Counted from the stretch's first letter, positions 28,690 through 38,340 are shown. The stretch: DNA of 64,000 nt from Planococcus soli (GCF_016881065.1 NZ_WXYN01000012.1:272224-336223); one strand, 5' to 3'. Translations and numbers: made by a program. Notes: a model not told the origin generated them from the letters alone.

Positions 28690-30399
28690 TTATTTTGACT
28701 TGCTTATATACGCTTTCAGTTTTTCAAGTGACCATGTATTGACTATTGTATCTTTTTTAAGCCATGCTTTTTGGGCGTGCTTGACGCCGGTTTCCATGAC
28801 TTCCAAGCCTTCAATGGCATGGGCATCTGTATTGATCGCTACCGGCACCCCTTTTTCCTGTGCCATTACCAAGTACGGTACAGCAAGGTCGAGGCGGTAA
28901 GGGCTAGCATTCAATTCAACGATTTTTCCGTATTCTTTTGCCCAGTCCAGAATCTGCTCCACATCAGGATCATAGCCGTCACGCTGGCCGACGATCCGAC
29001 CAGTCGGATGGGCAATCATGTGGACGTATGGATTTTTCATCGCCGTTAAAATCCGTTCCATGATTTGTTCCTGCGGCTGCTGGAAACTCGAGTGGATGCT
29101 GGCAATAACAAAGTCCAGCTGTTTTAGCAAATCGTCGTCAAAATCAAGCGATGCGTCAGGTAAAATATCCATTTCGGTTCCGGACAGCACTTCTATTGCT
29201 GGATATTGCCCGTTCGTTTCCCGAATCAAGTCATGCTGCTCCTTTAAACGTTCAGGAGTCAGCCCATTTGCCACTTTCAAATATTGTGAGTGGTCAGTGA
29301 TGACCATGTATTGATAGGATTTAGCTACACAGGCTTCAATCATTTCTTTCAATGAATTGGCGCCATCCGACCAGGTAGTATGCATATGCAAATCGCCTTG
29401 AATATCCTCAAGCGTTACCAGCTCCGGCAATTCTTCCAGGCGGTCCAGTTCCCGTCCATCTTCACGAACCGACGGTGGAATAAAAGGCAAGCCAAAATGC
29501 GCAAAAAACTCAGTTTCGGATTTGAAAGTCGCCACAGTGCTGTCTTCTTGCTCAACGCCGTACTCACTAATTTTCTTTTGCTGTGATTTGGCCAGCTGGC
29601 GCATTTTGACATTATGGTCCTTGGATCCGGTAAAATGGTGCAGCGCAGTGACAAATTCTTCAGGTGCCACCAAACGGAAATCAACATCAATCGGTTCCAA
29701 CACATCTACAGTGACTGACACTTTCGTGTTACCAGACGCAATCGTCTCCTGTACCGGCAAAGCAGCAAGCAGCTGCTCTTTCACGCGCGCCGGTTCAGAC
29801 GTTGCGATAATAAAGTCCAGATCCTTGCTGGTTTCTTTAGTCCGCCGGAAACTTCCTGCAACTGAAAACTCGGCGACTTCTGCAATCGTAATCAAAACAT
29901 CTTCTATAAACGCCACTGTTTCTTCTGTTTTCCAGATGGGCTGGCGGTCCGGCTTGGTCTCAAAATCGTTCAGCTCTTTCAGGATCTTTTCCTCGGATTT
30001 CGCCCCAAAGCCTGGAAGCTTCTGAATTTCCTGATTCAGGCATGCAGCTTTTAAAGCTTCCATCGAATCGATCCCCAGTTCTTTATACAACTTGGCGATT
30101 TTCTTGCCGCCCATTCCCTGCAGCTTCATCATTGGAACGAGTCCTTTCGGCACTTCTTCCTGCAGCTCTTCCAGGACGGTCGACTTGCCATCATTGATCA
30201 GCTCAAGAATAACTTCCCCTGTGCCTTTTCCGATGCCTTTAAGTTTCGTGACGTCCTCAATTTCATCCAGGCTGCGCTGGTCAAGCTCAAGCGCCTGTGC
30301 AGCTTTCCGGAACGCCGATACTTTAAACGGGTTTTCCCCTTTGAGTTCCATATATAACGCAATCTTTTCAAGTGTTCTGATGATAATCTTCTTATTCAC
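28690..30399 (-). CDS. polX: Bacterial family X DNA polymerase/3'-5' exonuclease
   Basis: Repair polymerase that fills short gaps, with an added exonuclease. The 569-aa protein has an N-terminal HhH region (KLKGIGKGTGEVI, KLQGMGGKKIAKLYKELG), the nucleotidyltransferase motif AGSFRRTKETSKDLDFII with its metal-binding Asp pair, and a C-terminal PHP domain opening GDLHMHTTWSDG. I chose GTG 30399, six nt after GGAGGG; a TTG one codon earlier is too close to the ribosome site. Terminator upstream at 30423-30451. Confidence 0.95.
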   Translation of the reverse strand: MNKKIIIRTLEKIALYMELKGENPFKVSAFRKAAQALELDQRSLDEIEDVTKLKGIGKGTGEVILELINDGKSTVLEELQEEVPKGLVPMMKLQGMGGKKIAKLYKELGIDSMEALKAACLNQEIQKLPGFGAKSEEKILKELNDFETKPDRQPIWKTEETVAFIEDVLITIAEVAEFSVAGSFRRTKETSKDLDFIIATSEPARVKEQLLAALPVQETIASGNTKVSVTVDVLEPIDVDFRLVAPEEFVTALHHFTGSKDHNVKMRQLAKSQQKKISEYGVEQEDSTVATFKSETEFFAHFGLPFIPPSVREDGRELDRLEELPELVTLEDIQGDLHMHTTWSDGANSLKEMIEACVAKSYQYMVITDHSQYLKVANGLTPERLKEQHDLIRETNGQYPAIEVLSGTEMDILPDASLDFDDDLLKQLDFVIASIHSSFQQPQEQIMERILTAMKNPYVHMIAHPTGRIVGQRDGYDPDVEQILDWAKEYGKIVELNASPYRLDLAVPYLVMAQEKGVPVAINTDAHAIEGLEVMETGVKHAQKAWLKKDTIVNTWSLEKLKAYISKSK

Positions 30400-30422
30400 C
30401 AAAAGCCCTCCTCGTTTCGACT

Positions 30423-30451
30423 AAAAAAACTTCCCTCGTAAGAGAGAAGTT
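30423..30451 (-). terminator. Terminator after the cvpA-like gene
   Basis: AACTTC-CTC pairs with GAG-GAAGTT with one mismatch (30428-30437 with 30442-30451), loop GTAA. T residues follow on the minus strand. It separates zapA-cvpA from polX. Confidence 0.75.
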
Positions 30452-30455
30452 CCTA

Positions 30456-30992
30456 CTACATATAAATATACCACCATTCTTTTACTTTCTCAGAGAAATA
30501 AGGCGTATGCTCAAGCATAGACTGGGCAATACCGGAATTCTCCAATTGGTTTTGCACAACGTCCAATGGGAGCAATGCAAACACATAGATGAAAATAAAC
30601 AGCAGTATGTAAACTTCAACAAATCCTAAAACCGCACCGAGAATTTTGCTGAAAAATCCAAGCACCGGCAAGAACTTCAAGAAATCAAACATCGACGCAA
30701 TCAGTTGCAAAGCAAACTTCACCACAAAAAAAATAAGGGCAAACGCCAATAACTGATAGAAAGTCTGATCCAAGTCCAACTGGTCTACAACAAGCGTAAA
30801 CTGGGAATTTTCATTGATTGCCGGGTAAGGAATCCACAGCACAAAGTATTCGGATAAAGGTTTATAGTATTTATAGGCCACGACCAGTGCAATAACAAAC
30901 CCGATCATATGGATCAGTTGGACAATAAAACCTCTTTTGGCGCCCACAATGATGCCACCGATCAGTAAGATGATTAATAGAATATCAAGCAT
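30456..30992 (-). CDS. CvpA family membrane protein (YshB-like)
   Basis: A 178-aa membrane protein with about four helices. The N-terminus MLDILLIILLIGGIIVGAKRG and the central FLKFLPVLGFFSKILGAVLG are typical of CvpA, a family tied to colicin V production in E. coli but of unclear function in Firmicutes. It starts five bp after the zapA stop and is followed by a terminator. Position equals B. subtilis yshB. Confidence 0.88.
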   Translation of the reverse strand: MLDILLIILLIGGIIVGAKRGFIVQLIHMIGFVIALVVAYKYYKPLSEYFVLWIPYPAINENSQFTLVVDQLDLDQTFYQLLAFALIFFVVKFALQLIASMFDFLKFLPVLGFFSKILGAVLGFVEVYILLFIFIYVFALLPLDVVQNQLENSGIAQSMLEHTPYFSEKVKEWWYIYM

Positions 30993-30997
30993 TCACG

Positions 30998-31258
30998 TCA
31001 ACCCTTCAGTTTTTTCAATTCATTTTCTAATTGTTCAACTTGCTCTTTCAGTTTAAGATAGTCATGTACCGCATTTGATGCAGTCAAAACGGCAAGCTTC
31101 GCCTGATCCAGTGATGGATTTAACGCATTGATCTCCCGCATTTTGCTGTCGACAATCGATGCAACGAGACGCATGTGGCCGGAAGTTTCGGTACCGACCA
31201 TTTTATAGGTGTTGCCATAGATGTCAACGACCGTGTGAATTTTATGTTGCTCTGACAA
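30998..31258 (-). CDS. zapA: Cell division protein ZapA
   Basis: FtsZ-binding protein that bundles protofilaments at the division ring. The 86-aa protein starts [15 protein letters not shown], has a globular N-terminal domain (through [10 protein letters not shown]) and a C-terminal coiled coil ([15 protein letters not shown]). I chose a TTG start at 31258, nine nt after AGGGGGA; it gives the family length (85 in B. subtilis). A longer frame would cross the divergent rnhC promoter. Confidence 0.9.
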   Translation of the reverse strand: MSEQHKIHTVVDIYGNTYKMVGTETSGHMRLVASIVDSKMREINALNPSLDQAKLAVLTASNAVHDYLKLKEQVEQLENELKKLKG

Positions 31259-31340
31259 TGCAATATCCCCCTTTAGAATTCTATAATCCATCATACCATG
31301 AACACAAGCCGATTGTGAATCAAAGAAAGGTGACTCGTCC

Positions 31341-32270
31341 ATGTCCAATACTGTCCTGAAACTGCCGGAGGAAAGCCTCCTCCAACTGATCACGCATTAC
31401 GAGAAACACAAGACCCAAACTAAAAATCCGTATGCCCGCTTCACCGCTAAGTTGACGGACACTGTCGTGACCGTTTACACTTCCGGGAAAGTCATGTTCC
31501 AAGGAAATGGAGCAGCCCGGGAAGCCACAAAATGGGGCACCGCAGAAACAGCGGTTGAAAAAACGGTTTCCACTAAAGGCGACAAACTGCCCGACGGCTT
31601 TGCCAGCCTATCTGTCCTGGGATCCGATGAAACCGGCACTGGCGATTTCTTTGGACCGATCACGGTCGCTGCCTGCTACGTACCGGCCGATAAAGTCGAG
31701 CTTGCCCATGAGCTCGGCGTCAAAGATTCCAAGCAGCTGACTGATGCGTGGATGCGCCAAGTGGCTCCTGATTTAAAAGAAGCATTCGCCCATAAAGTGC
31801 TGACCCTGAAAAATGAAAAGTACAATAAAGTGCAAGGCCAGGGCTGGTCGCAAGGGAAAATAAAAGCATTGCTGCATAACCAGGCGCTCAAATATGTTCT
31901 AAACGATATTGCACCCGAAAAACCGGACGCCATCCTGATCGATCAGTTTGCCGAGCGCGGCATCTACTACAAGCACATTAAAGAAGAACCCGAAATCATC
32001 CGTGAGAATGTCTTATTTTCCACAAAAGCAGAAGGCCTCCATGTCTCGGTTGCCTGCGCTTCCATCATCGCCCGCGTTGCCTTTCTCGAAGAGATGGACC
32101 GCATGAGCGCTGAAGCTGGAGTTACGCTGCCAAAAGGCGCTGGAAAGATTGTCGACGAAGCAGCGGCGAAGATTTTGCTGAAGCATGGCGAGGAGTATTT
32201 GGAGAGGTTGACTAAGGTGCATTTTGCTAATACGGGGAAGGCGAAGGGGTTGGCTGAGAAGCGGCGTTGA
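31341..32270 (+). CDS. rnhC: Ribonuclease HIII
   Basis: Cleaves RNA in RNA-DNA hybrids. The 309-aa protein has the N-terminal TBP-like substrate-binding domain (about 1-85) and the type 2 RNase H domain opening [13 protein letters not shown] (94-106) with catalytic Asp 96 and Glu 97; another acidic residue is in ILIDQF. It is one of only two plus-strand genes, divergent from zapA as in Bacillus, and ends at a terminator shared with pheT. Confidence 0.95.
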   Translation: MSNTVLKLPEESLLQLITHYEKHKTQTKNPYARFTAKLTDTVVTVYTSGKVMFQGNGAAREATKWGTAETAVEKTVSTKGDKLPDGFASLSVLGSDETGTGDFFGPITVAACYVPADKVELAHELGVKDSKQLTDAWMRQVAPDLKEAFAHKVLTLKNEKYNKVQGQGWSQGKIKALLHNQALKYVLNDIAPEKPDAILIDQFAERGIYYKHIKEEPEIIRENVLFSTKAEGLHVSVACASIIARVAFLEEMDRMSAEAGVTLPKGAGKIVDEAAAKILLKHGEEYLERLTKVHFANTGKAKGLAEKRR

Positions 32271-32279
32271 TATACGAAG

Positions 32280-32311
32280 AAAAAACCTCGAGAAAATTTC
32301 TCGAGGTTTTT
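32280..32311. terminator. Bidirectional terminator between rnhC and pheT
   Basis: AAAACCTCGAGA pairs with TCTCGAGGTTTT around a short AT centre, with A and T runs at either end. Convergent rnhC (+) and pheT (-) both end here. Confidence 0.88.
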
Positions 32312-32329
32312 ATTATAGTTACTATACTT

Positions 32330-34729
32330 TTAACTCCTCAACTCTGCTCCAACTTCCGTCAAAGCTGCCAATACTTTTTCATGAGCGTTGATGACTTCTT
32401 CATCCGTCAAGGTTTTTTCAGGATCGAAGTAGGTCAAGGAGAAGGCGACTGATTTTTTGCCTTCTTCCATTTTGTCGCCTTCGTACAGGTCAAACACGCG
32501 GACATCTTTCAACAGCTTGCCGCCTGCGTTGCGGATAACTGTTTCGATTGTTCCAGCTTCAACAACTTTGGAAAGCACTAATGCCACATCACGTGACATG
32601 GATGGATAACGCGGCACTGGCGTATAGAGCAATGCTGCTGTCTCAATATTCAACAGCGCTGCCAGGTTCAATTCCATAACGACTGTTGTTTTCAAGTCGC
32701 GTGCTTTTTGTTCGGTTGGATGCAGCTGTCCGATAACGCCGATGCGTTGGCCATCAAGCATGATAAATGCCGTTCTGCCTGGATGCAAATCATCCATTTG
32801 GCCGCGTTCAAATGTCAACTGGACGCCGAGTTTCGTGCCAAGCGTTTCCACAATGCCTTTCAGCACAAAAAAGTCGACTGGCTTTTTCTCGCCTTGCCAG
32901 CTGTTGTCGAGCCACAAGCCGGTCATTGCCACTGCCAAATGCTCCTGCTCGTTCAATAGCTCGTCGTCGCCTTTTAAGAACACCGAACCGGTTTCATACA
33001 AAGCCACCGAATCCATTCTTCTCGCTGTGTTATACGTGACTGATTCCAAAAGGTGCGGCAACAGGCTTTGTCGCAGGATGCTGCGTTCTTCGCTCATTGG
33101 CATTAACAAACGCGTTGTTTCTGTTTCTTCTAAAGCAAATTGCTTCGCCGATTTCTCGGAAGTCAGCGAATAGGTCGTTGCTTGAAGCAATCCAGCACCT
33201 TCCAAAAGCGAGCGGACAATGCGGCGTTTGGCCTGATAAGGCGTCAAACCGCCAGGAGTCGTTTCTGCTTCCGGCAAAGTTGCAGGAATTTCATCATAGC
33301 CATACAGTCGTGCAATTTCTTCAATCACATCTTCAGGAATCTGGATGTCCTGGCGGCGTGTCGGAACGGAAATGACCAGTTGGCCATTTGCCGCTTCCGT
33401 ATTGAATTTCAAACGGTTCAGAATATCCCACATGTCTTCAAAGGAAATCTTCATCCCCAGACGGCTGTTAATGAAATCCGGAGAAACTTTAACAATTTTC
33501 TCTTCTTTATTCAATTCGTCGAATACCACAGATCCAGCCAATACTTCTCCACCCGCAAGCTCAGACAGCAATTGCGCTGCGCGCTCTGCAGCCGGGATGA
33601 CACGGTTTGGATCCACGCCTTTTTCATAGCGTGAACTCGCATCGCTGCGTAGTCCGTGGTCTTTCGAAGTTTGGCGAACAGAACCGGATTCGAAATAAGC
33701 AGATTCGATCACAACAGTCGTCGTCGCTTCACTTACTTCCGAGTCCGCGCCGCCCATGACACCGGCAATCGCCACTGGTTTTTCGCCGTTGGTTATGACC
33801 AGCTGGTGGCCGGACAGTTTGCGTTCCGCATCGTCCAATGTGGTAATCATTTCGCCTTCTTTTGCGTGGCGAACAGTGATATTGCCCGTTTCCAGCAAGT
33901 CGTAGTCAAATGCGTGAAGCGGCTGGCCGTATTCCATCAAAATGTAGTTGGTCACGTCGACCACGTTATTATGCGGACGGACACCAGCTACCATCAAACG
34001 CTGCTGCAGCCACATCGGTGACTCCTGCACTTTAATGTTGCGGACAACTTTCGCTACATATAGCGGATTGGCTTCAGGTGCATCAACATTTAATGTCAGC
34101 ATGGATGCTGCTGTGTCGGATGCTTCTTTGTAGCTGATTTCAGGAAGTTGCACTTCTTCAGAAAGAATTGCACCCACTTCATAAGCGACTCCAAGCATGC
34201 TCATGGCGTCTGCGCGGTTCGGCGTCAATCCCAGTTCCAATACGGTATCGTTCAAATCGAAGTTTGTCAGAACGTCAGAACCGGTTTCCGCGTCTTCCGG
34301 CAATACGTAAATGCCTTCAGCGTAAGCTTTCGGCACCAGCTTGCCTTCAATGCCCAGTTCCTGCAGCGAGCAGATCATGCCGTGCGATTCTTCACCGCGA
34401 AGTTTGGCTTTTTTGATCTTGATGTCGCCTGGCAGTTTTGCGCCGGGACGTGCCACTATGACTTTTTGGCCAGCCGCGATGTTCGGTGCGCCGCAAATGA
34501 TTTGTGTAGTTTCTTCGCCAACATTCACTTGGCAGATTGATAACTTGTCTGCTTCCGGATGCTTGACGCACGATTCAACATAACCAACTACGATATTTGT
34601 CATGCCGTGTGACCGGTCAATGACCGCATCCACTTCGATGCCGGAACGCGTTATTTTTTCACCCAGTTCAGCAGGTGGCAATTGTTGAGTGTTTACATAG
34701 TCTTTTAACCAGTTAATGGATACGAGCAT
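32330..34729 (-). CDS. pheT: Phenylalanine--tRNA ligase beta subunit
   Basis: Large subunit of the alpha2-beta2 enzyme, involved in tRNA binding and editing. In 799 aa: an N-terminal tRNA-binding OB domain (VGYVESCVKHPEADKLSICQ, about 48-67), the B3/B4 editing domain, B5 domain, class-II-like core and a C-terminal anticodon-binding FDX-ACB domain (PVPRYPSMSRDVALV). Starts 14 bp after pheS and shares its T-box control. Confidence 0.97.
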   Translation of the reverse strand: MLVSINWLKDYVNTQQLPPAELGEKITRSGIEVDAVIDRSHGMTNIVVGYVESCVKHPEADKLSICQVNVGEETTQIICGAPNIAAGQKVIVARPGAKLPGDIKIKKAKLRGEESHGMICSLQELGIEGKLVPKAYAEGIYVLPEDAETGSDVLTNFDLNDTVLELGLTPNRADAMSMLGVAYEVGAILSEEVQLPEISYKEASDTAASMLTLNVDAPEANPLYVAKVVRNIKVQESPMWLQQRLMVAGVRPHNNVVDVTNYILMEYGQPLHAFDYDLLETGNITVRHAKEGEMITTLDDAERKLSGHQLVITNGEKPVAIAGVMGGADSEVSEATTTVVIESAYFESGSVRQTSKDHGLRSDASSRYEKGVDPNRVIPAAERAAQLLSELAGGEVLAGSVVFDELNKEEKIVKVSPDFINSRLGMKISFEDMWDILNRLKFNTEAANGQLVISVPTRRQDIQIPEDVIEEIARLYGYDEIPATLPEAETTPGGLTPYQAKRRIVRSLLEGAGLLQATTYSLTSEKSAKQFALEETETTRLLMPMSEERSILRQSLLPHLLESVTYNTARRMDSVALYETGSVFLKGDDELLNEQEHLAVAMTGLWLDNSWQGEKKPVDFFVLKGIVETLGTKLGVQLTFERGQMDDLHPGRTAFIMLDGQRIGVIGQLHPTEQKARDLKTTVVMELNLAALLNIETAALLYTPVPRYPSMSRDVALVLSKVVEAGTIETVIRNAGGKLLKDVRVFDLYEGDKMEEGKKSVAFSLTYFDPEKTLTDEEVINAHEKVLAALTEVGAELRS

Positions 34730-34743
34730 GTGTTAGTTCCTCC

Positions 34744-35781
34744 TTAAAGTTCTGTACGTTGGAATTGGGATAAAAAGCGGACATCGTTTGTATAGAAATG
34801 ACGGATATCCTCGATGCCGTATTTAAGCATGGCAATTCGTTCTGGCCCCATGCCGAAAGCGAATCCAGTCAGGCGTTTCGAATCATAGCCGGCCATTTCA
34901 AGAACATTCGGATGCACCATTCCAGCGCCCAGAATTTCAATCCAGCCTGTTTTCTTGCAGACGTTGCAGCCGCTTCCGCCGCATTTAAAGCAGGAAATAT
35001 CCATTTCCACAGAAGGCTCCGTGAACGGGAAGAAACTCGGGCGTAGGCGAATTTCACGATCGTCGCCGAACATTTTCTTGGCGAATACGGAAAGTGTCCC
35101 TTTAAGATCGCTCATGCGGATATCTTCCCCGATGACCAACCCTTCGATTTGCGTGAACTGATGCGAATGAGTCGCATCATCACTGTCGCGGCGGTACACT
35201 TTGCCCGGACAAATGATTTTGATCGGTTCGCCGCCTTTTGCTTCCATGGTTCGCGCCTGTACCGGCGATGTATGTGTACGCAGCAAAATGTCTTCAGTTA
35301 TATAGAAGGAATCCTGCATATCACGCGCCGGATGTCCTTTCGGCAAGTTCAATGCTTCAAAATTATAATAGTCTTTTTCCACTTCCGGGCCTTCTGCCAC
35401 TTCATAGCCCATCGAAATGAACAAGTCTTCAATTTCTTCCACAACACGCGTCAACGGATGCGGGTTGCCCGTTTTGACGGGACGGCCCGGCAGCGTGATG
35501 TCGATTGTTTCGCTTTGCAGCTTCTGATTGATTGCTTCTTCTTCGAGAATGACCATGCGGCCTTCCAGCTGCGTCGTCACTTCTTCACGGACAACGTTAA
35601 CCAAAGCACCCATTTTCGGACGTTCTTCGGCCGGCAGTTTCCCCATGCCTTTCAATAAATCGGTGATCGGCCCTTTTTTGCCCAAATAAGCCACACGCAC
35701 GTCATTCAACTCTTTAACGGTCGATGCCGCAGTGATCTTATCCAATGCCTGTGTTTTCAATTCCTGCAATTGTGCTTCCAT
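34744..35781 (-). CDS. pheS: Phenylalanine--tRNA ligase alpha subunit
   Basis: Catalytic subunit charging tRNA-Phe. The 345-aa protein has an N-terminal coiled coil (1-100) and the class II catalytic core with the motif 2 region [19 protein letters not shown] and motif 3 [21 protein letters not shown] follows GGAGGAG. Transcription is governed by the Phe T-box at 35803-36055. B. subtilis has sspI near this locus, but none is present here. Confidence 0.97.
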   Translation of the reverse strand: MEAQLQELKTQALDKITAASTVKELNDVRVAYLGKKGPITDLLKGMGKLPAEERPKMGALVNVVREEVTTQLEGRMVILEEEAINQKLQSETIDITLPGRPVKTGNPHPLTRVVEEIEDLFISMGYEVAEGPEVEKDYYNFEALNLPKGHPARDMQDSFYITEDILLRTHTSPVQARTMEAKGGEPIKIICPGKVYRRDSDDATHSHQFTQIEGLVIGEDIRMSDLKGTLSVFAKKMFGDDREIRLRPSFFPFTEPSVEMDISCFKCGGSGCNVCKKTGWIEILGAGMVHPNVLEMAGYDSKRLTGFAFGMGPERIAMLKYGIEDIRHFYTNDVRFLSQFQRTEL

Positions 35782-35802
35782 TTTTTCTCCTCCTTAGACA
35801 GT

Positions 35803-36055
35803 AAAAAGCCCCGTCCCAGAAAAGGGACGAGGCATTATTCGCGGTACCACCCTAGTTATCGCCAAAAAGCAATCACTCATTTACATAACGGCTCTTCACC
35901 GGCCCATCTTTACAGCATTTCTGCTGGTCCCGTCAGGCAGCTCGCGGGGTGAACTTCTGAGGCGTTTACATATCCACACTTCCAGTCAAGGTGCGGAATC
36001 TCTGTAATGTAAGGGCGCAACATACTTTTCCCGTTCTTCGCTTTTACTTATTTAC
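35803..36055 (-). promoter_or_regulatory. T-box leader of pheST (Phe)
   Basis: Read on the minus strand, the leader holds stem I, a candidate specifier TTC (35951-35953) in AGAAGTTCACC, the T-box AGGGTGGTACCGCG (35841-35854) and a terminator stem GCCTCGTCCC/GGGACGGGGC (35808-35833) with T residues. Uncharged tRNA-Phe would pair with the T-box and prevent termination. The specifier assignment was made by eye. Confidence 0.93.
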
Positions 36056-36061
36056 TTCTTT

Positions 36062-36090
36062 ATTATACGAAAGTTCACGATTTTTATCAA
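36062..36090 (-). promoter_or_regulatory. Sigma-A promoter of the pheST leader
   Basis: Minus-strand TTGATA (36085-36090), 17-nt spacer, TATAAT (36062-36067). It lies two bp from the methyltransferase stop codon and feeds directly into the T-box leader. Confidence 0.75.
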
Positions 36091-36092
36091 AC

Positions 36093-36860
36093 TTAGTTTT
36101 TCGGCACCAAGCTGTATAGGAGAATACCTGTAGCCACTGCCACATTCAGCGATTCTGCACTGCCGTAAAGTGGCACCATCAAATTCTGGTCTGTTTGCTG
36201 CAACAAGACCGGATCGACGCCGCTGCCTTCATTGCCGACAATTAGCGCAAACTTTTGGTGTGTCTCGGCTTCGTGAACCGGTGTCGAGTTTTGCAGCGCC
36301 GTTCCGAAAATTTGGATGCCGCTTGCTTTCGCCTGTGCGGTCCAGTCGATCAGCTCCCCTTTAACGACAGGAATCTGGAAATGCGATCCTTGAGCCGAGC
36401 GGACCGTTTTTGGATTAAATGGATCTGCACAGCCTTTTCCCAAGATGACGGCGTCAATGCCGCTTGCGGATGCAGTGCGGATCATCGTGCCGATGTTGCC
36501 AGGGTCTTGAACTGCATCAATCATCAGCAGCTTGGTCCACGTCTTTTGTTCGTCTTCCGTAAACTCAGGCTGCGCGCAATGAGCGAAAATCCCTTGGCTA
36601 TGCTCGGTTTCCGAAATCTCCTTGGCCACTCCGGCCGTTACGGAATATTGAGGAACCCCGTCAACGTCCCAGTCTGCGGGAATGTCTACCCCTTCACGGA
36701 CGATCAATGATTTGATAAGCTCTTTTTTCTTTAGGGCTTCTTCCGTCAAATGAAAGCCTTCCACCAGGAATTCCGCAAACTTGTCGCGCTCTTTCCGGGT
36801 TGTTCCAAGCTTTTTCCAATGCTTGACGAGTGAGTTTTGGTTTGATTCAATTCTTTTCAT
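36093..36860 (-). CDS. SpoU/TrmH-family RNA 2'-O-methyltransferase (YsgA-like)
   Basis: SAM-dependent SPOUT methyltransferase of 255 aa. An N-terminal substrate-binding domain (FAEFLVEGFHLTEEAL) precedes the knotted domain with motif 1 DPGNIGTMIRTASASG, motif 2 IVGNEGSGV and motif 3 VPLYGSAESLNVAVATGI. Probable target is rRNA, but the site is not known. It precedes pheST as in B. subtilis ysgA. Confidence 0.92.
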   Translation of the reverse strand: MKRIESNQNSLVKHWKKLGTTRKERDKFAEFLVEGFHLTEEALKKKELIKSLIVREGVDIPADWDVDGVPQYSVTAGVAKEISETEHSQGIFAHCAQPEFTEDEQKTWTKLLMIDAVQDPGNIGTMIRTASASGIDAVILGKGCADPFNPKTVRSAQGSHFQIPVVKGELIDWTAQAKASGIQIFGTALQNSTPVHEAETHQKFALIVGNEGSGVDPVLLQQTDQNLMVPLYGSAESLNVAVATGILLYSLVPKN

Positions 36861-36903
36861 TACAGGATCACGCCTTTATTTCAGAGTAGTTCCAGTATAG
36901 CAT

Positions 36904-37028
36904 ACAGAAAAGCGGAAGCGCCCATCTAGCCCCGACAAGCGCTGGAAGCCTTAACGGTAAAGGCGTCTTTTGCCATTGCTGGAAAGGCTGAAGCGACCCG
37001 AGGGGCTGGACGCTGGAGTCTGGACACA
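36904..37028 (-). repeat. Family B-like repeat, inverted and diverged copy
   Basis: Its reverse complement begins TGTCCAGACTCCAGCGTCCAG and ends GGCGCTTCCGCTTTTCT, the same ends as family B. The middle (GTCGCTTCAGCC, TTCCAGCGCTTGTCGGGGC) differs from the other copies and resembles intergenic repeats I have seen in other Bacillaceae. CCCCGACAAGCGC and GGCTGAAGCGACCCGAGGGG allow hairpin pairing. Confidence 0.55.
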
Positions 37029-37030
37029 GC

Positions 37031-37480
37031 TTAGATTTCCCTTGTGAAGAAATCAAAACCGAGCGCCGTCAATACACCGAATGCCAACGACCAAACCGCT
37101 ATGCTGATTGTCAGCCAGACAGTTGTGTTCTTTTTGGTCGCGCCTAGCGTCATTCCGATAAATGCTGCAATATGCGTTCCGATCAAAATCGGGCCGAGCA
37201 TGGCGAGGCCAGGCAATCCGTATTTGTTCCAAATCTGTTTGGCGCGTTCGCTTTTTTTCGAAACGGTTTTGCCTTTCGCCTCCTGGCGTTTGTTGTACCA
37301 AAGTTGAAAGCGGTCAAAGCCGATAATCAATGCCAGCACTGTCAACATGTTGCCGACAAAAGCGACCACAATTACCCATAACGGAGATAGTCCCCAGACA
37401 ATGCCCAATGGAATTACTAATGCAATTTCCAGCCACGGAATAGCGGCCCCTAAAAAGACAAGAAAATATTCATAGATCAT
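37031..37480 (-). CDS. Small multi-drug export family membrane protein
   Basis: A 149-aa integral membrane protein with about four helices. The start MIYEYFLVFLGAAIPWLEI and the later KYGLPGLAMLGPILIGTHIAA match the small multidrug export (Sm_multidrug_ex) family; that name is historical and substrates are unclear. Its ATG overlaps the stop of the next gene upstream as ATGA, so it is the third gene of an XRE-membrane protein operon. Confidence 0.75.
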   Translation of the reverse strand: MIYEYFLVFLGAAIPWLEIALVIPLGIVWGLSPLWVIVVAFVGNMLTVLALIIGFDRFQLWYNKRQEAKGKTVSKKSERAKQIWNKYGLPGLAMLGPILIGTHIAAFIGMTLGATKKNTTVWLTISIAVWSLAFGVLTALGFDFFTREI

Positions 37481-37977
37481 TCAACTTCCTCCTTAAAATG
37501 CTTTCGGATTTCTACATAATAGATCACGTATTGGATAAGGGCTACCAGCAGAATTCCCCATACGATAAACAGGCGCGGCAACGGGGTAACCATCGCAAAA
37601 ACTGCCAGCAGCGGCAAACTCCATGACATGAATGTGTAAACCTTTTGAGAGGCTTTTCGTGTGATATACGTCATTCCTTCATCCTGCTCCAAGTATTCAA
37701 GCGGACGGATGGAGAAGGGTGAAACTTTTTGAGTTGGATTTTTTCTATTATGGCGCAATAGCTGAAAAATGAAAGTTGCCAGCATTGCCACATAAAGTAC
37801 AACTGTACCGACCACGATAAATCCGGCAACTGGTTCCAGTTCAATCATAATGCTTTGTTCGGTATCTGTGTTGACTATTTCAGTCACGGGAGAACTAATG
37901 CCGTAAGCAAACATTCCCAATACTACTATAAATCCCATCATCCACAACGGATACTGCAAGCGAAAATCATTTTTCAT
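37477..37977 (-). CDS. Uncharacterised four-helix membrane protein
   Basis: 166-aa protein, not recognised. It has about four hydrophobic helices in two pairs (near 11-29, 50-72, 110-127 and 129-150), a short extracellular loop after helix 1 (SSPVTEIVNTDTEQS) and a cytoplasmic basic loop (RHNRKNPTQK). Start ATG 37977 lies six nt after GGAGGAGG and overlaps the XRE gene by 11 bp. Pairing of a small XRE regulator with such a protein is common in Firmicutes, but the role is unknown. Confidence 0.75.
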   Translation of the reverse strand: MKNDFRLQYPLWMMGFIVVLGMFAYGISSPVTEIVNTDTEQSIMIELEPVAGFIVVGTVVLYVAMLATFIFQLLRHNRKNPTQKVSPFSIRPLEYLEQDEGMTYITRKASQKVYTFMSWSLPLLAVFAMVTPLPRLFIVWGILLVALIQYVIYYVEIRKHFKEEVE

Positions 37978-38179
37978 TGCCATCCTCCTCCAGCCAAAAT
38001 AGTTCGTTGACATTTGTCTGAAGCGACTTTGCAAGCTTCAACGCCAGCGTAATCGAGGGGGAAAATTCCCCTTTTTCAATAAACGCGATCGTCTGGCGCG
38101 TAACGTCAACTTGCTTACCCAAATCGCTCTGCGTCAAGCCGTAGCGAGCTCGTAGTTCTTTAACCCGATTCTTGAGCAT
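37967..38179 (-). CDS. XRE-family transcriptional regulator, short
   Basis: 70-aa single helix-turn-helix protein of the YozG/Cro type: TQSDLGKQVDVTRQTIAFIEKGEFSPSI is the recognition core, followed by LALKLAKSL. I chose ATG 38179, eight nt after AAAGGA; an ATG three codons earlier has almost no spacing. It heads a three-gene operon with two membrane proteins. Palindromes at 38220-38255 are candidate operators for it. Confidence 0.85.
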   Translation of the reverse strand: MLKNRVKELRARYGLTQSDLGKQVDVTRQTIAFIEKGEFSPSITLALKLAKSLQTNVNELFWLEEDGNEK

Positions 38180-38219
38180 CCGCTTCATCCTTTCTAATTA
38201 AATGTTCGTTTTATATAAC

Positions 38220-38255
38220 ATAATGTACATTATACTTAACATTAAGTCAAGTATA
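38220..38255. promoter_or_regulatory. Palindromic operator region upstream of the XRE operon
   Basis: Two overlapping inverted repeats: the perfect 14-mer ATAATGTACATTAT (38220-38233), and TATACTT/AAGTATA (38231-38237 and 38249-38255) around an 11-nt spacer. A minus-strand TTGACT lies within it. The location 40-75 bp upstream of the regulator fits autorepression. Confidence 0.5.
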
Positions 38256-38310
38256 GTTAACATTTTATATTGAGTAGTTAGGGTTTCACACTTTTGTTTG
38301 CGGAATACAT

Positions 38311-38340
38311 AAAAAAGCTTTTCACCAAAGGCGAAAAGCT
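38311..38340 (-). terminator. Terminator after the NERD gene
   Basis: AGCTTTTC (38316-38323) pairs with GAAAAGCT (38333-38340), with an inner CC/GG step. T residues follow on the minus strand. It overlaps the last two bases of the NERD stop codon. Confidence 0.75.

Noticed and set aside
33140-33634. 164-codon plus-strand frame
   Set aside because: Antisense to pheT; no start context or family match.
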